Assembly (NCBI RefSeq): GCF_000003815.2
Contig: NC_049993.1
Span: forward strand, 21,054,223 to 21,088,217
Source of the DNA: Branchiostoma floridae
Lineage: Eukaryota > Chordata > Leptocardii > Amphioxiformes > Branchiostomatidae
DNA: 33,995 bases
Direction: 5' to 3'
This document shows positions 1-8,687 of the stretch, piece by piece. Within the stretch, counting starts at the first letter, position 1; the number at the start of each line of letters is the position of its first letter. The notes under the pieces were generated by a model. That model did no database searches and was not told where the DNA came from. It saw only the letters and a list, made by a program, of their open reading frames with translations. The position numbers and the translations under genes are program-made.

Positions 1-246
1 GTACGTCTTCTGCTCAAAATGACATACGACAGATGACAGTTGGAATTAACAAAGGGGACTTGACAAATCACTGAAGAATAGAGACAACAATTTACAACTT
101 AGCCGACATGAGACCGTCCAGTCAGCCCCACAAGTAACTCCTCTGATAAACTACAGTATGCACCCCATTTGCGCAGATATCTCGTATTTTCTCAGACACA
201 CTGCTGATGTGTCCGGATGTGGATATCATCTAGAAACAGCTCCTTT

Positions 247-366
247 TTGGCAAAGGAGTGCAGCCGGCCCAGGAGTGTGCATTGACTACCGGAGGCCGGC
301 TGCACTCCATTGCCAAGTATGACACTACTTAATGCTACCGTAGGATCTGCTTGAAGATTAACACAG
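247..366 (+). repeat. Foldback dispersed repeat, copy 1
   Basis: Positions 247-269 and 294-316 form an inverted repeat of 23 bp with 22 matches, separated by 24 nt. The arm begins TTGGCAAAGGAGTGCAGCC. It is followed by a module ending GGATCTGCTTGAAGATTA. Both parts recur at 14218-14302, and the second part at 11121-11200, so this is an interspersed family. I recall the GATCTGCTTGGAGATTA motif as abundant in amphioxus, but this is memory only. No coding capacity is seen. It is probably a non-autonomous DNA element. Confidence 0.6.
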
Positions 367-690
367 GGGTACCAACACCGATTTTGAAAATACAGCCCCG
401 CCCTGATGTTGTGGGAAAGGTGGAAGAAAGCAGACGAAAAGAAAAAATCTTATACCAGCGCCATGCCCGAAACCTCTGCTTGTAGAATAGCGATTTACCG
501 CCTGTAGCGTGACATGTATTCCGTGTCGCTTGTTTGTATCCCGCTGATCGCGTCCCTTATTTTCCGCGTCACGCGCGAGGCGTAATTCCCGTAATGGCGC
601 CTCAATCCCGCCCAAATCTATCCGCCGAACGGAACGTATCGCCGCCTTAATTGCAGAGTAGTTCCCGGGGAACATGCAATTCTGCCGCCG
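367..690. other. No gene seen
   Basis: This is unique-looking sequence. A minus-strand open frame of 113 codons covers much of it, but it has no recognisable domain and no splice context. I see no feature I can support. Confidence 0.4.
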
Positions 691-1010
691 ATCTGTCACG
701 GGGGAGGGGGCGGGCCGTGAACAGCCGGGGAGCCGTCACGGGGGAGGGGGTGGGCCGAGAACAGCCAGGGATCTGTCACGGGGGAGGGGGCGGGCCGGGA
801 ACAGCCAGGGATCTGTCACGGGGGAGGGGGCGGGCCGAGAACAGCCACGGATCTGTCACGGGGGAGGGGGCGGGCCGAGAACAGCCGGGGATCTGTCACG
901 GGGGAGGGGGTGGGCCGACAACAGCCGGGGATCTGTCACGGGGGAGGGGGTGGGCCGAGAACAGCCAGGGATCTGTCACGGGGGAGGGGGTGGGCCGACA
1001 ACAGCCGGGG
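691..1010 (+). repeat. 40-bp G-rich minisatellite, 8 copies
   Basis: There are eight head-to-tail copies of exactly 40 bp, starting at 691, 731, 771, 811, 851, 891, 931 and 971. Each contains a CACGGGGGAGGGGG core followed by C/TGGGCC and an AACAGCC spacer. Variation is limited to a few positions, such as C/T in the third G-tract and A/G in the spacer, which suggests recent expansion or homogenisation. Because 40 is not a multiple of 3, the two overlapping + strand open frames (144 and 128 codons) cycle through all frames. They are repeat artefacts and not genes. G-tracts of 5, 5 and 3 per unit make G-quadruplex formation plausible on the + strand. Confidence 0.95.
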
Positions 1011-1111
1011 ATCCGCCTTCCGCGCCGCGCTGGGAGATGGCAATCAAACGCACATCGTGATGCTGAAACGCTATTCGTAAAATAAAACAATAATGCGTTA
1101 TAAGACGTTCA

Positions 1112-1308
1112 CTTATACCCCCCTCACATTAGGCGAAAATCGATCAGACGACGTGTCTGCGAGCTCTAAATTACGAGGAGGCATGACCTTGGCGGGAAGG
1201 GGGAACTCTGCCAACTCTTCGTCGGCAGCAGAGTCTCCTCGTAAATTAGCGCTCGCAGACTCGTCGTCCGATCGATTTTCGCCTAATGTGAGGGGGGGGG
1301 GGTATAAG
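1112..1308 (+). mobile_element. MITE A, copy 1 (long inverted repeats)
   Basis: The element is about 197 bp and nearly all stem. The left arm starts CTTATAC, then a C-run, then CTCACATTAGGCGAAAATCG. The right arm is its reverse complement, ending in a G-run and GTATAAG. The arms extend about 70 nt inward, through the CTAAATTACGAGGAG segment and its right-arm counterpart CTCCTCGTAAATTAG. The C-run is 6 nt on the left and 11 on the right, so it is length-unstable. There is no coding capacity; the 68-76 codon open frames on both strands simply reflect the palindrome. A second, partial copy runs off the end of the window (33916-33995), which confirms a dispersed family. The superfamily is not determined. 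Confidence 0.8.
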
Positions 1309-1314
1309 GGCACG

Positions 1315-1508
1315 GTCACATAGGTCGTGCGATCGTCGTACGATCGCTAACTTGGAGGACAAAAATGTACGTCTCCTGCAATGGTCAACTGTCTTGGCAC
1401 ACACAATGCTGTATTAGATCCGTGCCAGTGGTTGGTTCTGTCACGGACTGCATGAAAATCTTATGCCATGGCATCAAAGTCGTAGGACGATCTTACGACC
1501 TATGTGAC
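1315..1508 (+). mobile_element. MITE B (30-bp terminal inverted repeats)
   Basis: Terminal inverted repeats lie at 1315-1344 (begins GTCACATAGGTCGTGCGATC) and 1479-1508, with 26 of 30 positions matching. The 134-nt interior has no recognised protein. The left end lies 6 bp after MITE A and the right end touches MITE C. The ATCGTACGACGATCG-type end motif resembles one I remember from amphioxus repeats. It is likely a non-autonomous cut-and-paste transposon; the parent transposase is not visible. Confidence 0.75.
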
Positions 1509-1720
1509 CTAAGGCTAATGTCGTATTTCCAAACCAATGCCCTGTCGGGCTGTTTGTGGAAACGAAAGATAGAAATGTGTACTTGAAAACATACACAAAT
1601 AACGCCCAAGGCTATTTTCTTTACGTCTTGTGTAGTTTGGTGTCTTTTATATCCTACTCTTCGTTCCCGAAAGCTGCTCGGACGGGCCCCGGTTTGGAAT
1701 ATTAATGTGACGTAGGCCTA
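1509..1720 (+). mobile_element. MITE C, copy 1
   Basis: The left end reads CTAAGGCTAATGTCGTATTT and the right end, read on the minus strand, AGGCCTACGTCACATT. Both lead inward to TTCCAAACC. The interior matches a second copy at 10548-10741 through most of its length, including TTTGTGGAAACGAAA, ACGTCTTGTGTAGTTT and GTGTCTTTTATATC. The right end of this copy has a 3-nt insertion (GGAATATTAATGTGAC versus GGAAATGTGAC). The shared open-frame stretch CLWKRKIEM comes from the repeat and is not evidence for a gene. Confidence 0.8.
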
Positions 1721-2339
1721 TATACAGTATTCAGTATGTAGTGGCACAATGAACCGCAGCGCATTCAATCATTCCTTTCGACAAGTGTAATATATGAACA
1801 CTGCTTAACACCCTGTTCTACGGACCGCTACGTTCCAGTAGCGTGCGTGTCGCGTGAACGTTGGGTAGGCTCTACTTACAACGTGTACATCAACAATGCA
1901 CGGGGCTTTACCTTTTCCATATGGCAACGAAAAACTAAACATGGCTTAAAACGACGCTTTAAGGACTGCAACACTTTACCATTAATATTCCAGTCCGGTA
2001 AATGTTAACAGCCGCGGCCGAGATTCAAAACCTCGACCCTCAGGTGCAGAATAAGTGTTACTAGCCGATAGCTAACCCTCTCTAATTTGCACAAATACTA
2101 ACAGACTAGGACGATGCAACTAACTCAAAGATGTACTCAACACAAGGGAATGTATAATATGGAGGTGGCATCGATCTTAAATTGGGCGGAAAAGAAGATG
2201 ACTCATGCATGTACATGTATGCATTTAGCTGTGAGAGGTGTTCTGTAAAACCGCATGAGGAGCCTCGTCAGTGTGCGCACCACGCCCACGAACCATCGCG
2301 AGATAAACCCACACCAGAGATGGCACGGTTCTTACGTCA
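1721..2339. other. No gene; a short dispersed match
   Basis: No coding gene is visible. Positions 1833-1860 (TTCCAGTAGCGTGCGTGTCG and following bases) match 28050-28077 with about 3 mismatches. On the minus strand both can encode the residues RHARYW, suggesting a shared, decayed mobile-element segment. Confidence 0.35.
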
Positions 2340-2342
2340 TCG

Positions 2343-2480
2343 CCAGCAGAGGTGGTCCATCTTCGGGATACGTTTCAGTTCAGCCGCGCTCAGCTAGCAG
2401 CCGATCTGTGGCTGTCCACATCACATGCAGGATATGCAGTCGCGATATGTCTGCTCGCTCGTACTGTGCAGGGAGTCTCT
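2343..2480 (+). repeat. Dispersed repeat related to 3298-3430
   Basis: The segment beginning CCAGCAGAGGTGGTCCATCT also occurs at 3298. Both copies continue with related sequence (CAGCAGCCGA, then an ACATGCAG/CAGTC block, GATATGTCTG, and C/GCCCGTACTGTG). Overlapping open frames here have no recognised domain. Confidence 0.6.
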
Positions 2481-2526
2481 ACCAAACTGACTACGCTGGC
2501 TGTTATAGGGAGAATGATTTCCCATC

Positions 2527-2612
2527 ATTTTTTATTTTTATTTATTTATCTTCAGACAGGTGGGTGGCCCCTTCAGCTTATTAGAAGCTGGTTTCCAAGG
2601 GGCCCACTTACA
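2527..2612 (-). mobile_element. Non-LTR retrotransposon 3' tail
   Basis: Read on the minus strand, this segment matches the 3' end of the element at 15339-15653: a GGCCCC block, GGAAACCAGCTTCT, AAGCTGAAGGGGCCACCCA, then GTCTGAAGATAAATAAAT and an A-rich tail. Only about 85 bp survive, consistent with 5' truncation during target-primed reverse transcription. It is assigned to a CR1/L2-like LINE by its partner copy, which keeps part of the reverse-transcriptase end. Confidence 0.65.
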
Positions 2613-3071
2613 TGAATAACAGAGCAATACGTGTAACAATCATGGGAGTTTGGCATGGGGGCAGAGGAGTTTGCCGACTGAAGGGAGACAAATATTAACC
2701 TTAGCGTAGACTGACTTCCTGTCCAATTTCCCGATTTTCTTTTTTCCGAATTCTACTATCCCCGTACCCCCGTAGGCAGGCCTGGTGGAGGCTGCTGTGT
2801 AGTCTTTCCTAACCTTTTATTTCAGTACAGCACTTCATTACTGTTTACAAATGCAATTAGCCATTTCTGGTTGAGACCAGTCAGTGCAGCTAGCCCCACG
2901 TGTCCAAGCGGTAACAAATTACATATGAAGTGCACGTTGTGTTTTTTTGGACCTAGTTGTCATTTCTGCCATATCAACGTAACGGTAGCATATTGCGACG
3001 TACCCTTTTTGTTTCCCTTTACCGCAAGAGCTATTTAGAAACGACTTTCCGTGTGTTTTTTTCAACACTGC

Positions 3072-3690
3072 AAAAAGATATTAAGAAGCGATTGAAAGAC
3101 TGCTGCCCCTCCCCATATCGTGCACATCAAGGCTTAGATCACACAGTCATATGAACAATCCCGTAGACAAGCTCAGATCTCCAGTCTGATGTCATACGTA
3201 TCCGTATACTATTTATTTGCAGGCAAGTTTTATTGCCAGTGGAATAATGCTTTTGACAAAATCAGCTGAATTCTATCCACCAATGTGAAGAATAGCCAGC
3301 AGAGGTGGTCCATCTTCGGGATGGCTCGCTCAGTCAGCAGCCGAAATGTAGTACATGCAGTCTTGATATGTCTGTCGCCCGTACTGTGTATTTATTCTCT
3401 ACCAGAATTAAATAAGTACGCTACAATACAACAATGTATATCAAGAAACGAATAAAAGACTGTTGCCCCTCCCCATGGCGTGAAAATCAAGGCTTATAAC
3501 ACATATGAACGATCCCAAAGTCAAGCTCAAAACTCTTATCCAACAGCGAGACTGATGTCATATGTATCCGTCTACTATTTATTTGCAGACAAGGTTTTAT
3601 TGCCAGTGGAATAATACTACTGACAAAATCAGCTGAATTCTATCCACCAGTGTGAAGAATAGCCCGCCTGTGACAGTAGAGGTCGCCATT
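3072..3690 (+). repeat. Tandem duplication, ~360-bp unit
   Basis: Positions 3072-3300 and 3433-3670 are diverged direct copies. For example TGCCCCTCCCCAT occurs 360 bp apart, and TTATTGCCAGTGGAATAAT and AAAATCAGCTGAATTCTATC about 367 bp apart. The first copy is followed by the repeat also found at 2343-2480. Function is unknown. Confidence 0.85.
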
Positions 3691-4022
3691 CTTCAGACAG
3701 ATGTGCCTGTTTGATGTCGTGATTTTACGTTGATTAAAGATGATTTAGAGTCGTTGGAAACCGTCAGGGTTGAACCAGAGTTGGCAGCCATGGCTGTGGG
3801 GCACACTGTAGGACCGGAGATAACGGAACGTTTCCGGGTACGTTTTGTCTTTCGGCTAGCTAGCAGGACACGATGTAGCTCGGACGTTCTGGTTTTAGTC
3901 ACAGAAAAGGAACATAATAAAGGTGTTGTTTTGTTATTCATGTTGTCCCAGAATAGTTCTTGTCTTGTCTCAAATGCTGAGTGCTAAGCAGAGAAAGCAG
4001 CATATGCATGAACATGTACCAT
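3691..4022. other. No gene seen
   Basis: Short open frames of 82-85 codons lie on both strands (3693-3987) over the same sequence. Neither shows a recognisable domain. Nothing else is supported. Confidence 0.35.
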
Positions 4023-4125
4023 TTGATATGACTCATTGGGGTATCCAACTCACGACCTACCGAATTCAAGCTAAAGGCAAACACTCTATCCACTTGACCA
4101 TTGCTCCGAATGCCGTAGCCTGATT
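4023..4125 (-). mobile_element. tRNA-derived SINE head
   Basis: On the minus strand the sequence reads like a degenerate tRNA gene: GGAGCAATGGTCAAGTGGA (A-box, + coordinates 4088-4106), then ...GTTTGCCTTTAGCT..., then GGTCGTGAGTTGGATACC (degenerate B-box, 4040-4057). The B-box lacks the consensus GGTTCGA, so a functional tRNA is unlikely. A decayed SINE promoter region fits best. Confidence 0.55.
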
Positions 4126-4410
4126 AGATCTCGCTTATAGCAGCCCGCCAAACATCCGACCGGCCTTCTGTGGGGAAGGGGCCAAATACAGCCCCAAACA
4201 AAAGATTACGGATGCCTGCAATTCCGTACATTCCGCTACATGCATATGTAACTGTTAACTTCACACTTACATGGAATCCAGGCTATTACTATGACCTACA
4301 CCTGTACTGGTCAGGTCTACGGTTTGGTTGCTCAGGGTACTAATCAGGAGACTGTGGCAAAGTGCCCCGAGGGTATGGTGGCCCCGGGGGCAGGGTGGCC
4401 CTGTGGAGGC

Positions 4411-4437
4411 GGGGGGGGGGGTTTGGGGGCAGGGTGG
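4411..4437 (+). other. G-run, possible G-quadruplex
   Basis: A run of 11 G is followed by TTT, five G, CA, GGG, T, GG. It lies in a G-rich stretch (4368-4440) with further GGG tracts. Four tracts with short loops are available, so a quadruplex is plausible. The 65-codon frame across it is low complexity. Confidence 0.5.
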
Positions 4438-4614
4438 TCCTGGAGCCCAAGAGCTGGACTGTGACAGACCTAGGTTCTAGGCTATCGTCAACGCGGGCCT
4501 TCGCATTCCACTTGCCCGCCCTTCAGCCCCGCAGGCAGTTGTCAAAGCTTCTATTATAGTATTGGGTATGTGCGCACAGGCCGACAGGCACTGTAGCCAA
4601 GGAGCCCTCGCAGC

Positions 4615-4713
4615 AGCCTGATTTCCAGGCTAGGGCCGGACCGTGCTTCCTCACTCCAGTGTAGCCGAGGAGCTAGCCTATGTAGGCCTTGGTAACAGCC
4701 TGGTTTTCAGGCT
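4615..4713 (+). repeat. Two AGCCTG...CAGGCT hairpin repeats
   Basis: AGCCTG-ATTTC-CAGGCT (4615-4631) and AGCCTG-GTTTT-CAGGCT (4697-4713) are small hairpins with 5-nt loops. Each is followed by a related CCGTGC/CCTTCTCACTC block, so the unit was duplicated about 82 bp apart. A half-related TCCAGGCTATTACTATGACC occurs at 4276. It is probably a short dispersed amphioxus-type repeat. Confidence 0.55.
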
Positions 4714-4739
4714 AATACTAGTCCGTGCCTTCTCACTCT

Positions 4740-5190
4740 ACTGATTTCTGTAGCTCCGCAGGCAGGCGGTCGATCCGGGTCAGCTGCCCGCGAACCCGCC
4801 CGTGACCCCAGCGGCCCTGCGCGGACCCCTCCTCGGCCCGCCAGCCGCGCGCGCCCGAGGCTGATCGATGGACCCGCCGCGGTAATCCCCGGCCTCCCCG
4901 CGAGCCATTTGTCAAATGGACTTGTACCGGGCATTAACGTCAATTTGGCCGACTTACGGCAAGCGCCTGATTTACGGCGAAATCGGCTCATGCACGGCTC
5001 ATCTGCCGTCCTCAGAGCGGGAAAATTGACGACGATTAACGACAAATACGTTCCCCAATAAGGCGGATCTGCCAGACAAATGGCGGTAAACACTTTTCCG
5101 ATACTCTCCTCGGCGCGCCGGCCTCTATCAGCCGCGCAAACATGTTCAGTGTCACGGTGTTCACACACTGGAGAAAATACAGCAGACAAG
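4740..5190. promoter_or_regulatory. CpG-rich, regulatory-looking unique region
   Basis: This stretch is GC/CpG-rich and free of recognisable repeats. It contains the palindromic E-box block CCATTTGTCAAATGG, repeated TTTACGGC/TTACGGC words, and motifs such as GCATTAACGTCAATTTGG and ACGACGATTAACGAC. A 160-codon minus-strand open frame covers 4707-5189 but has no recognisable domain; GC-rich noncoding DNA often gives such frames. An enhancer or conserved noncoding element is an inference. A real coding exon cannot be excluded. Confidence 0.35.
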
Positions 5191-5320
5191 GCTGTTAACA
5201 GCGTGGCCTTAACTCCGACACCCGGCCCTTTCTTCGCTCCATTCCCGTAGATAAGTAGATTACACGCTCCATTGTCTGCGGACAGGATTATGACGGGAGG
5301 CTATTCAGGACGGTTATGGG

Positions 5321-5337
5321 CACGTGATCATCACGTG
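5321..5337. promoter_or_regulatory. Paired CACGTG E-boxes in a palindrome
   Basis: CACGTGATCATCACGTG is a 17-bp palindrome around a central C, holding two CACGTG E-boxes 5 bp apart. CACGTG flanked by T/A is a known USF/MITF/TFE-type bHLH-zip site. Actual binding is inferred. Confidence 0.4.
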
Positions 5338-5473
5338 ACTGCCTGCTTTGTTCGATTCGACACGGGCAATAACACAAGTTAAAGGTTGGAAAAGAAACAT
5401 TAGATCCGCCTGAGGTTACAAACGACCCATAAACACATCCTGTCAACTTGAATTGAACTTGTTTCAAATCATG

Positions 5474-5520
5474 TTGCTGAGAGCAAGGAGGTCTCTTTTT
5501 TTTAACCTCCTTGCTGAGAG
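5474..5520. repeat. Snapback insertion flanked by a 10-bp direct repeat
   Basis: AGCAAGGAGGT (5482-5492) and ACCTCCTTGCT (5505-5515) are perfect 11-bp inverted arms around a T-rich loop. TTGCTGAGAG occurs at 5474-5483 and again at 5511-5520, which could be a target-site duplication around a ~27-bp insert. The direct repeats overlap the arms, so it could instead be a hairpin-templated duplication. Confidence 0.45.
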
Positions 5521-6000
5521 TTAGCCAGATTTTGCTACAAGTATAAAGAAATTGCAACACCTTCCTTGTTAGGCCAGATACACTAAAAGCTGTTGCTTCA
5601 TTTGATTTCTACTGTTAACAGTGGTTTTTAATGTTGAGAGGAATTTTTCAGCAGGTGCAAGGATGAATTCGAACCTCCGCCTATCTTGAGTCACATCTCC
5701 AGTACGGAACCTGTTACTTTTGTATACTTGCATCTCAGACATCTACCTGCCCGGCTCTTAAAGGCTTTGCAGGAGTTCGAAATTGTTTTTATTTCTTTTA
5801 GAGCGGCCATTTTGTTCCTGACCTCATATGCGATTAGAGGTCATTTACTGAAATCTTAGGTTTAAAGACAAACGGTATCCTCGTTTGGTCCTTTATGCTT
5901 CCAGGTTTGTCATCGTTTCCATCATTCTGCCTTTTACGAATTCCACAAAAACTCTCACGTTTCATAACAAAAAAAAACGAGCGAAACTCTTCTAAAAATT
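5521..6000. other. No gene; one weak SINE-like site
   Basis: The minus strand at about 5665-5690 has GGAGGTTCGAATTC, resembling a pol III B-box, but I see no convincing A-box. No coding gene is recognised. Confidence 0.3.
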
Positions 6001-6004
6001 TACA

Positions 6005-6280
6005 AACCTGTAACATGCGGGTCAGAGGTCAACCCCACGAAAGTTGGCGTGCAGGGCGCCAAACTACCCAAAGTGCGCTTCGTCATTTGGGCGGCAATTC
6101 CGGCGGCGCTAAGCGGGGCCTAATGCGTGACCCCGCGGCTTTCTCTGACCCCGCGATATTTCAGACGCACCGCAAAAAGCCCGTTATGATTTTTGCGGGG
6201 GTACTTTGTGTTGACCATAGGAATAACGACGTGTGATAACAATCACGACATGCGGCCGCTAAAGTTCGGTAAGTGCGAAC
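6005..6280 (+). promoter_or_regulatory. CpG-rich stretch with a DR1 nuclear-receptor site
   Basis: GGGTCA-G-AGGTCA at 6019-6031 is a direct repeat with 1-nt spacing, the form bound by HNF4, RXR heterodimers and COUP-TF. The following 200 bp is CpG-rich, with GCGCCAAA and GGCGGCAATTCCGGCGG blocks and two GACCCCGCG words. A GTAAGT donor-like site lies at 6270, preceded by TTCG. It is a regulatory region or leader by inference; no product is recognised. Confidence 0.35.
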
Positions 6281-6446
6281 TGTTGCTGTTACAGCTGGAG
6301 AGGAATCCGGAGTGCGGCTTTTGTCGCCTCAGGCAATGGCAGAGGTGCAAATCAGCGTCCGCTCAGTCCGGGAACTTCTTTAAAGCCGTGAAAAGATACA
6401 TTTCCGTGCTTCTCTTTTTCTTTTGCGTTTTGATTTTTGCTTGTTG

Positions 6447-6479
6447 GAGAAGTGTTCGCTATGCGAAGGAGCACTTCTC
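6447..6479. other. Compact 13-bp hairpin with a 4-nt bulge
   Basis: GAGAAGTG (6447-6454) pairs with CACTTCTC (6472-6479), and TTCGC (6455-6459) pairs with GCGAA (6463-6467) around a TAT loop. GGAG is bulged on the 3' side. The stem is too short for a typical animal pre-miRNA. Confidence 0.5.
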
Positions 6480-6480
6480 T

Positions 6481-7160
6481 ACATTATCGCTATGTATAAC
6501 GTCTTTTACCACTCAAGGACATCTGTCGCATGTAAACTTCAGAACTTTTACTTATCCCTTACCACAGTCCGCGACTTTCGGAGGTCTTGAGTTTAAGAAG
6601 GCCTAGGGTCACATGTGCCTGGAAAGCTGCACTTCTCCATCACTTCATCTGTGTCGCACGTTGTGCAACTTCTCCCGGCGGTTGAGTTTAGGTCTGAATA
6701 GTTCAGATTAACTTTCTTAAGCAGGGGTTTGCAGGCGTTTGAGGGTCAGTTAGGGTAAGTCAGGGCGGCCAAAGACCCCGATAGAAATGCAGAGGAGGTT
6801 GTCCACGTCAGCCTTGGCGCTGAGGTCTGTAAAACTGACTTTCCGCGCTTCTTCTTAAAGTTGTTGGCAAGACTGATGTCCTCAGGTTACCCCCAACCGG
6901 ATGCCAGTGCGCGCGTGATAAATCATAATTCAGTTTGCAGAGATTATTTTGCATCACATCTACGTCTTACCGGCATGCCAAAGATTGATGACAATTACGG
7001 CATTTATTGTCCTTTTAGAACAGAGATGGAAAGCAGCTACATCTAGAGCATCCCTGACAGGAGCTGCAGAAGACCAGAACACGTCTGTGCGTGAAAGGTG
7101 CGTTTCTCCTCATTACAATAATCTTTCATGTAAATTGCTGTGTTAACATGATGATGTGTG
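6481..7160. other. No gene seen
   Basis: Short open frames only, with no domain recognised and no repeat partner in this window. Confidence 0.35.
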
Positions 7161-7164
7161 TTTC

Positions 7165-7445
7165 CTTGTGTAAGGTAGGTAAAGGTAGCCCCTTATACTT
7201 TCTGAGACTGAAGTGGCAGTTGGTTGTAATCCACTGTGGACAGGGCATTTAAAGGCGGAGCCCGTCCCTCTCCTCCTACTGCCTTTTACCTCCCCAACCG
7301 AAGTCAGGTACCCATTTGTGGTAAATCATGTGTAAAGTGTCCCCAAAACACAACGTGTAGCCAGGAATGTCAGGAGTCGAACCCATTACCTCTCCATCGC
7401 CTGTCTGCTAGCCTAGCTACTCAGCCATTAGACGCCACGAATGAC
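7165..7445 (-). mobile_element. tRNA-derived SINE, family 1, copy 1
   Basis: On the minus strand a tRNA-like head contains an A-box (AATGGCTGAGTAGCTAGG) and a near-perfect B-box (GGGTTCGACTCC, + 7373-7384). It is followed by a body with GGTACCTGACTTCGGTTGGG, GGTAAAAGGCAGTAGGAGGA and a GGATTACAACC block. The body matches 22015-22330. The wording around GTCAGGTACCCATTT resembles a SINE module that I remember as widespread in marine deuterostomes. Confidence 0.75.
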
Positions 7446-8039
7446 GAGCTCCTTGTGTAATTCAAGACAGAAATAGTATCCATACTTGGACCCACGAAGC
7501 GCTTCTGTATGATTATTAATCAATGGCCGTGTAGTATAATGCAATCTCGTCATCTTGTTCTAATGTTATTTGTGTGCCTTGAATACCACTCGCGTAATGG
7601 CAAAGCAGCTGCGATGCGAACTGGCATGGATATATAATGTTGTAAGGTATCACCACCCCTCTCCTCACCAACCACCCAACAAACTCGCCTTTCTCTGCCA
7701 CAGTGGGTTTTAAGAGATGTTTACAATAAGTAGATATCCACTTTCCAAAGTATAAAGTTAATTTATCACTAGAATTCATGTTTAGGTTCAGAAGCCCGGC
7801 AATATAATTACAATAGAAAAGGCAATCACCCATGATAGAGCCATAAGCATGCATAGACCGGGTTTACCAGATAAGCCATGTATGTGATGTACAAAAGGAA
7901 GGCTCTTGTAGCGAGACGCCAGCTGATATGCCTTCCTTCCAGGAAAGCGTTCCTGGAATAACGTTAAGAATACTGAAGCCTCCAGCATCAGGCAGCAACA
8001 GTTGTTTAAAGTAGATCAATCACCGACAGGGCCACTAAT
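7446..8039. other. No gene seen
   Basis: A minus-strand open frame of 112 codons (7516-7854) overlaps one of 66 codons in another frame. Neither has a recognisable motif. Confidence 0.3.
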
Positions 8040-8400
8040 GCATGCCCAGATCCCTGCAAGCCGGCCTGATTGTAGCCATGATTACAGAACAGCAGTTCAC
8101 CAGCGCGTTGTCAGCTCACGCCTAATTACACATAATTACAACTGCTATCCAGCGCGAGATGATCTACCGGCAGACGGCCGGGCTAATTTGGCGCACAGGA
8201 AATCGGAAAATGCCGGCTTCCCTTTGATTTGATTAGCCTTACAGGGCGAAATGAGGTATCAGGTAGTCGGGGCCAGCGGCTCTCATTACTCGTTCGGAAA
8301 CGCGAATTAGCAGCGGTGGGATGTATCGGGGAGGTGAGAAACGTAATTATGGAGGGTCTGTGAAATATCGGGCAGTCGTGGGAGGCAAGGAGACTTGGCA
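8040..8400. promoter_or_regulatory. Homeodomain-site-rich unique region
   Basis: TAATTAC occurs twice 10 bp apart (8123-8129, 8133-8139). Further homeodomain-type cores are CTAATTTGG, GATTAGCC, GAATTAGC and GTAATTATGG. CTTTGAT (8222-8228) matches the TCF/LEF consensus. The region is non-repetitive and borders a purine microsatellite. Enhancer function is an inference from site density only. Confidence 0.35.
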
Positions 8401-8425
8401 GATGGAGATAGGGGAAACGATTGGA

Positions 8426-8445
8426 GAAGTAAGAAAGAAAAGGAA

Positions 8446-8478
<33 letters not shown>

Positions 8479-8550
8479 AAGTAAGAAGGAAAAGAAATAA
8501 AGATAGAAAAAAGGAAGAAAGAAGGAACGAAAGAAAGGAAAGAACAAAGA
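8426..8550 (+). repeat. Purine (GA/GGAA) microsatellite
   Basis: About 125 bp of almost pure A/G on the + strand, including a GAGA tract at 8444-8479. The mirror-like purine run could form H-DNA. The Leu/Ser/Phe-rich minus-strand frames (137 and 66 codons) are low-complexity artefacts. Confidence 0.9.
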
Positions 8551-8687
8551 AAGCGGCGGGAACAGAGAGAATGGCGGGAGAATTTAAGATAGACAAAGGT
8601 AAAGATTTAGTGGAAAAGAGCTGTCGGATGTAAGATGGAGATGCAAACGCACCTATTATCCTCTGTGAGCTGTCCTGGAGGGTAGAG

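Noticed and set aside
651-1090. Gly/Arg-rich frames of 144 and 128 codons and an antisense frame
   Set aside because: They lie in a 40-bp tandem repeat whose period shifts frame at each unit; no protein would be built that way under selection.
4023-4125. Functional tRNA gene on the minus strand
   Set aside because: The B-box lacks GGTTCGA and no good acceptor stem is seen. The sites at 7165, 8688, 22015, 24301 and 33668 were rejected as tRNA genes for similar reasons: they belong to repeated SINE families.
5655-5750. Another SINE
   Set aside because: Only a B-box-like GGTTCGAATTC is visible on the minus strand; no A-box or matching body was found.
6447-6479. Pre-miRNA
   Set aside because: A 13-bp stem with a 3-nt loop is much shorter than an animal miRNA precursor.
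8183-8596. Leu/Ser/Phe-rich membrane-like frames on the minus strand
   Set aside because: A low-complexity purine tract gives hydrophobic-looking residues on the opposite strand.
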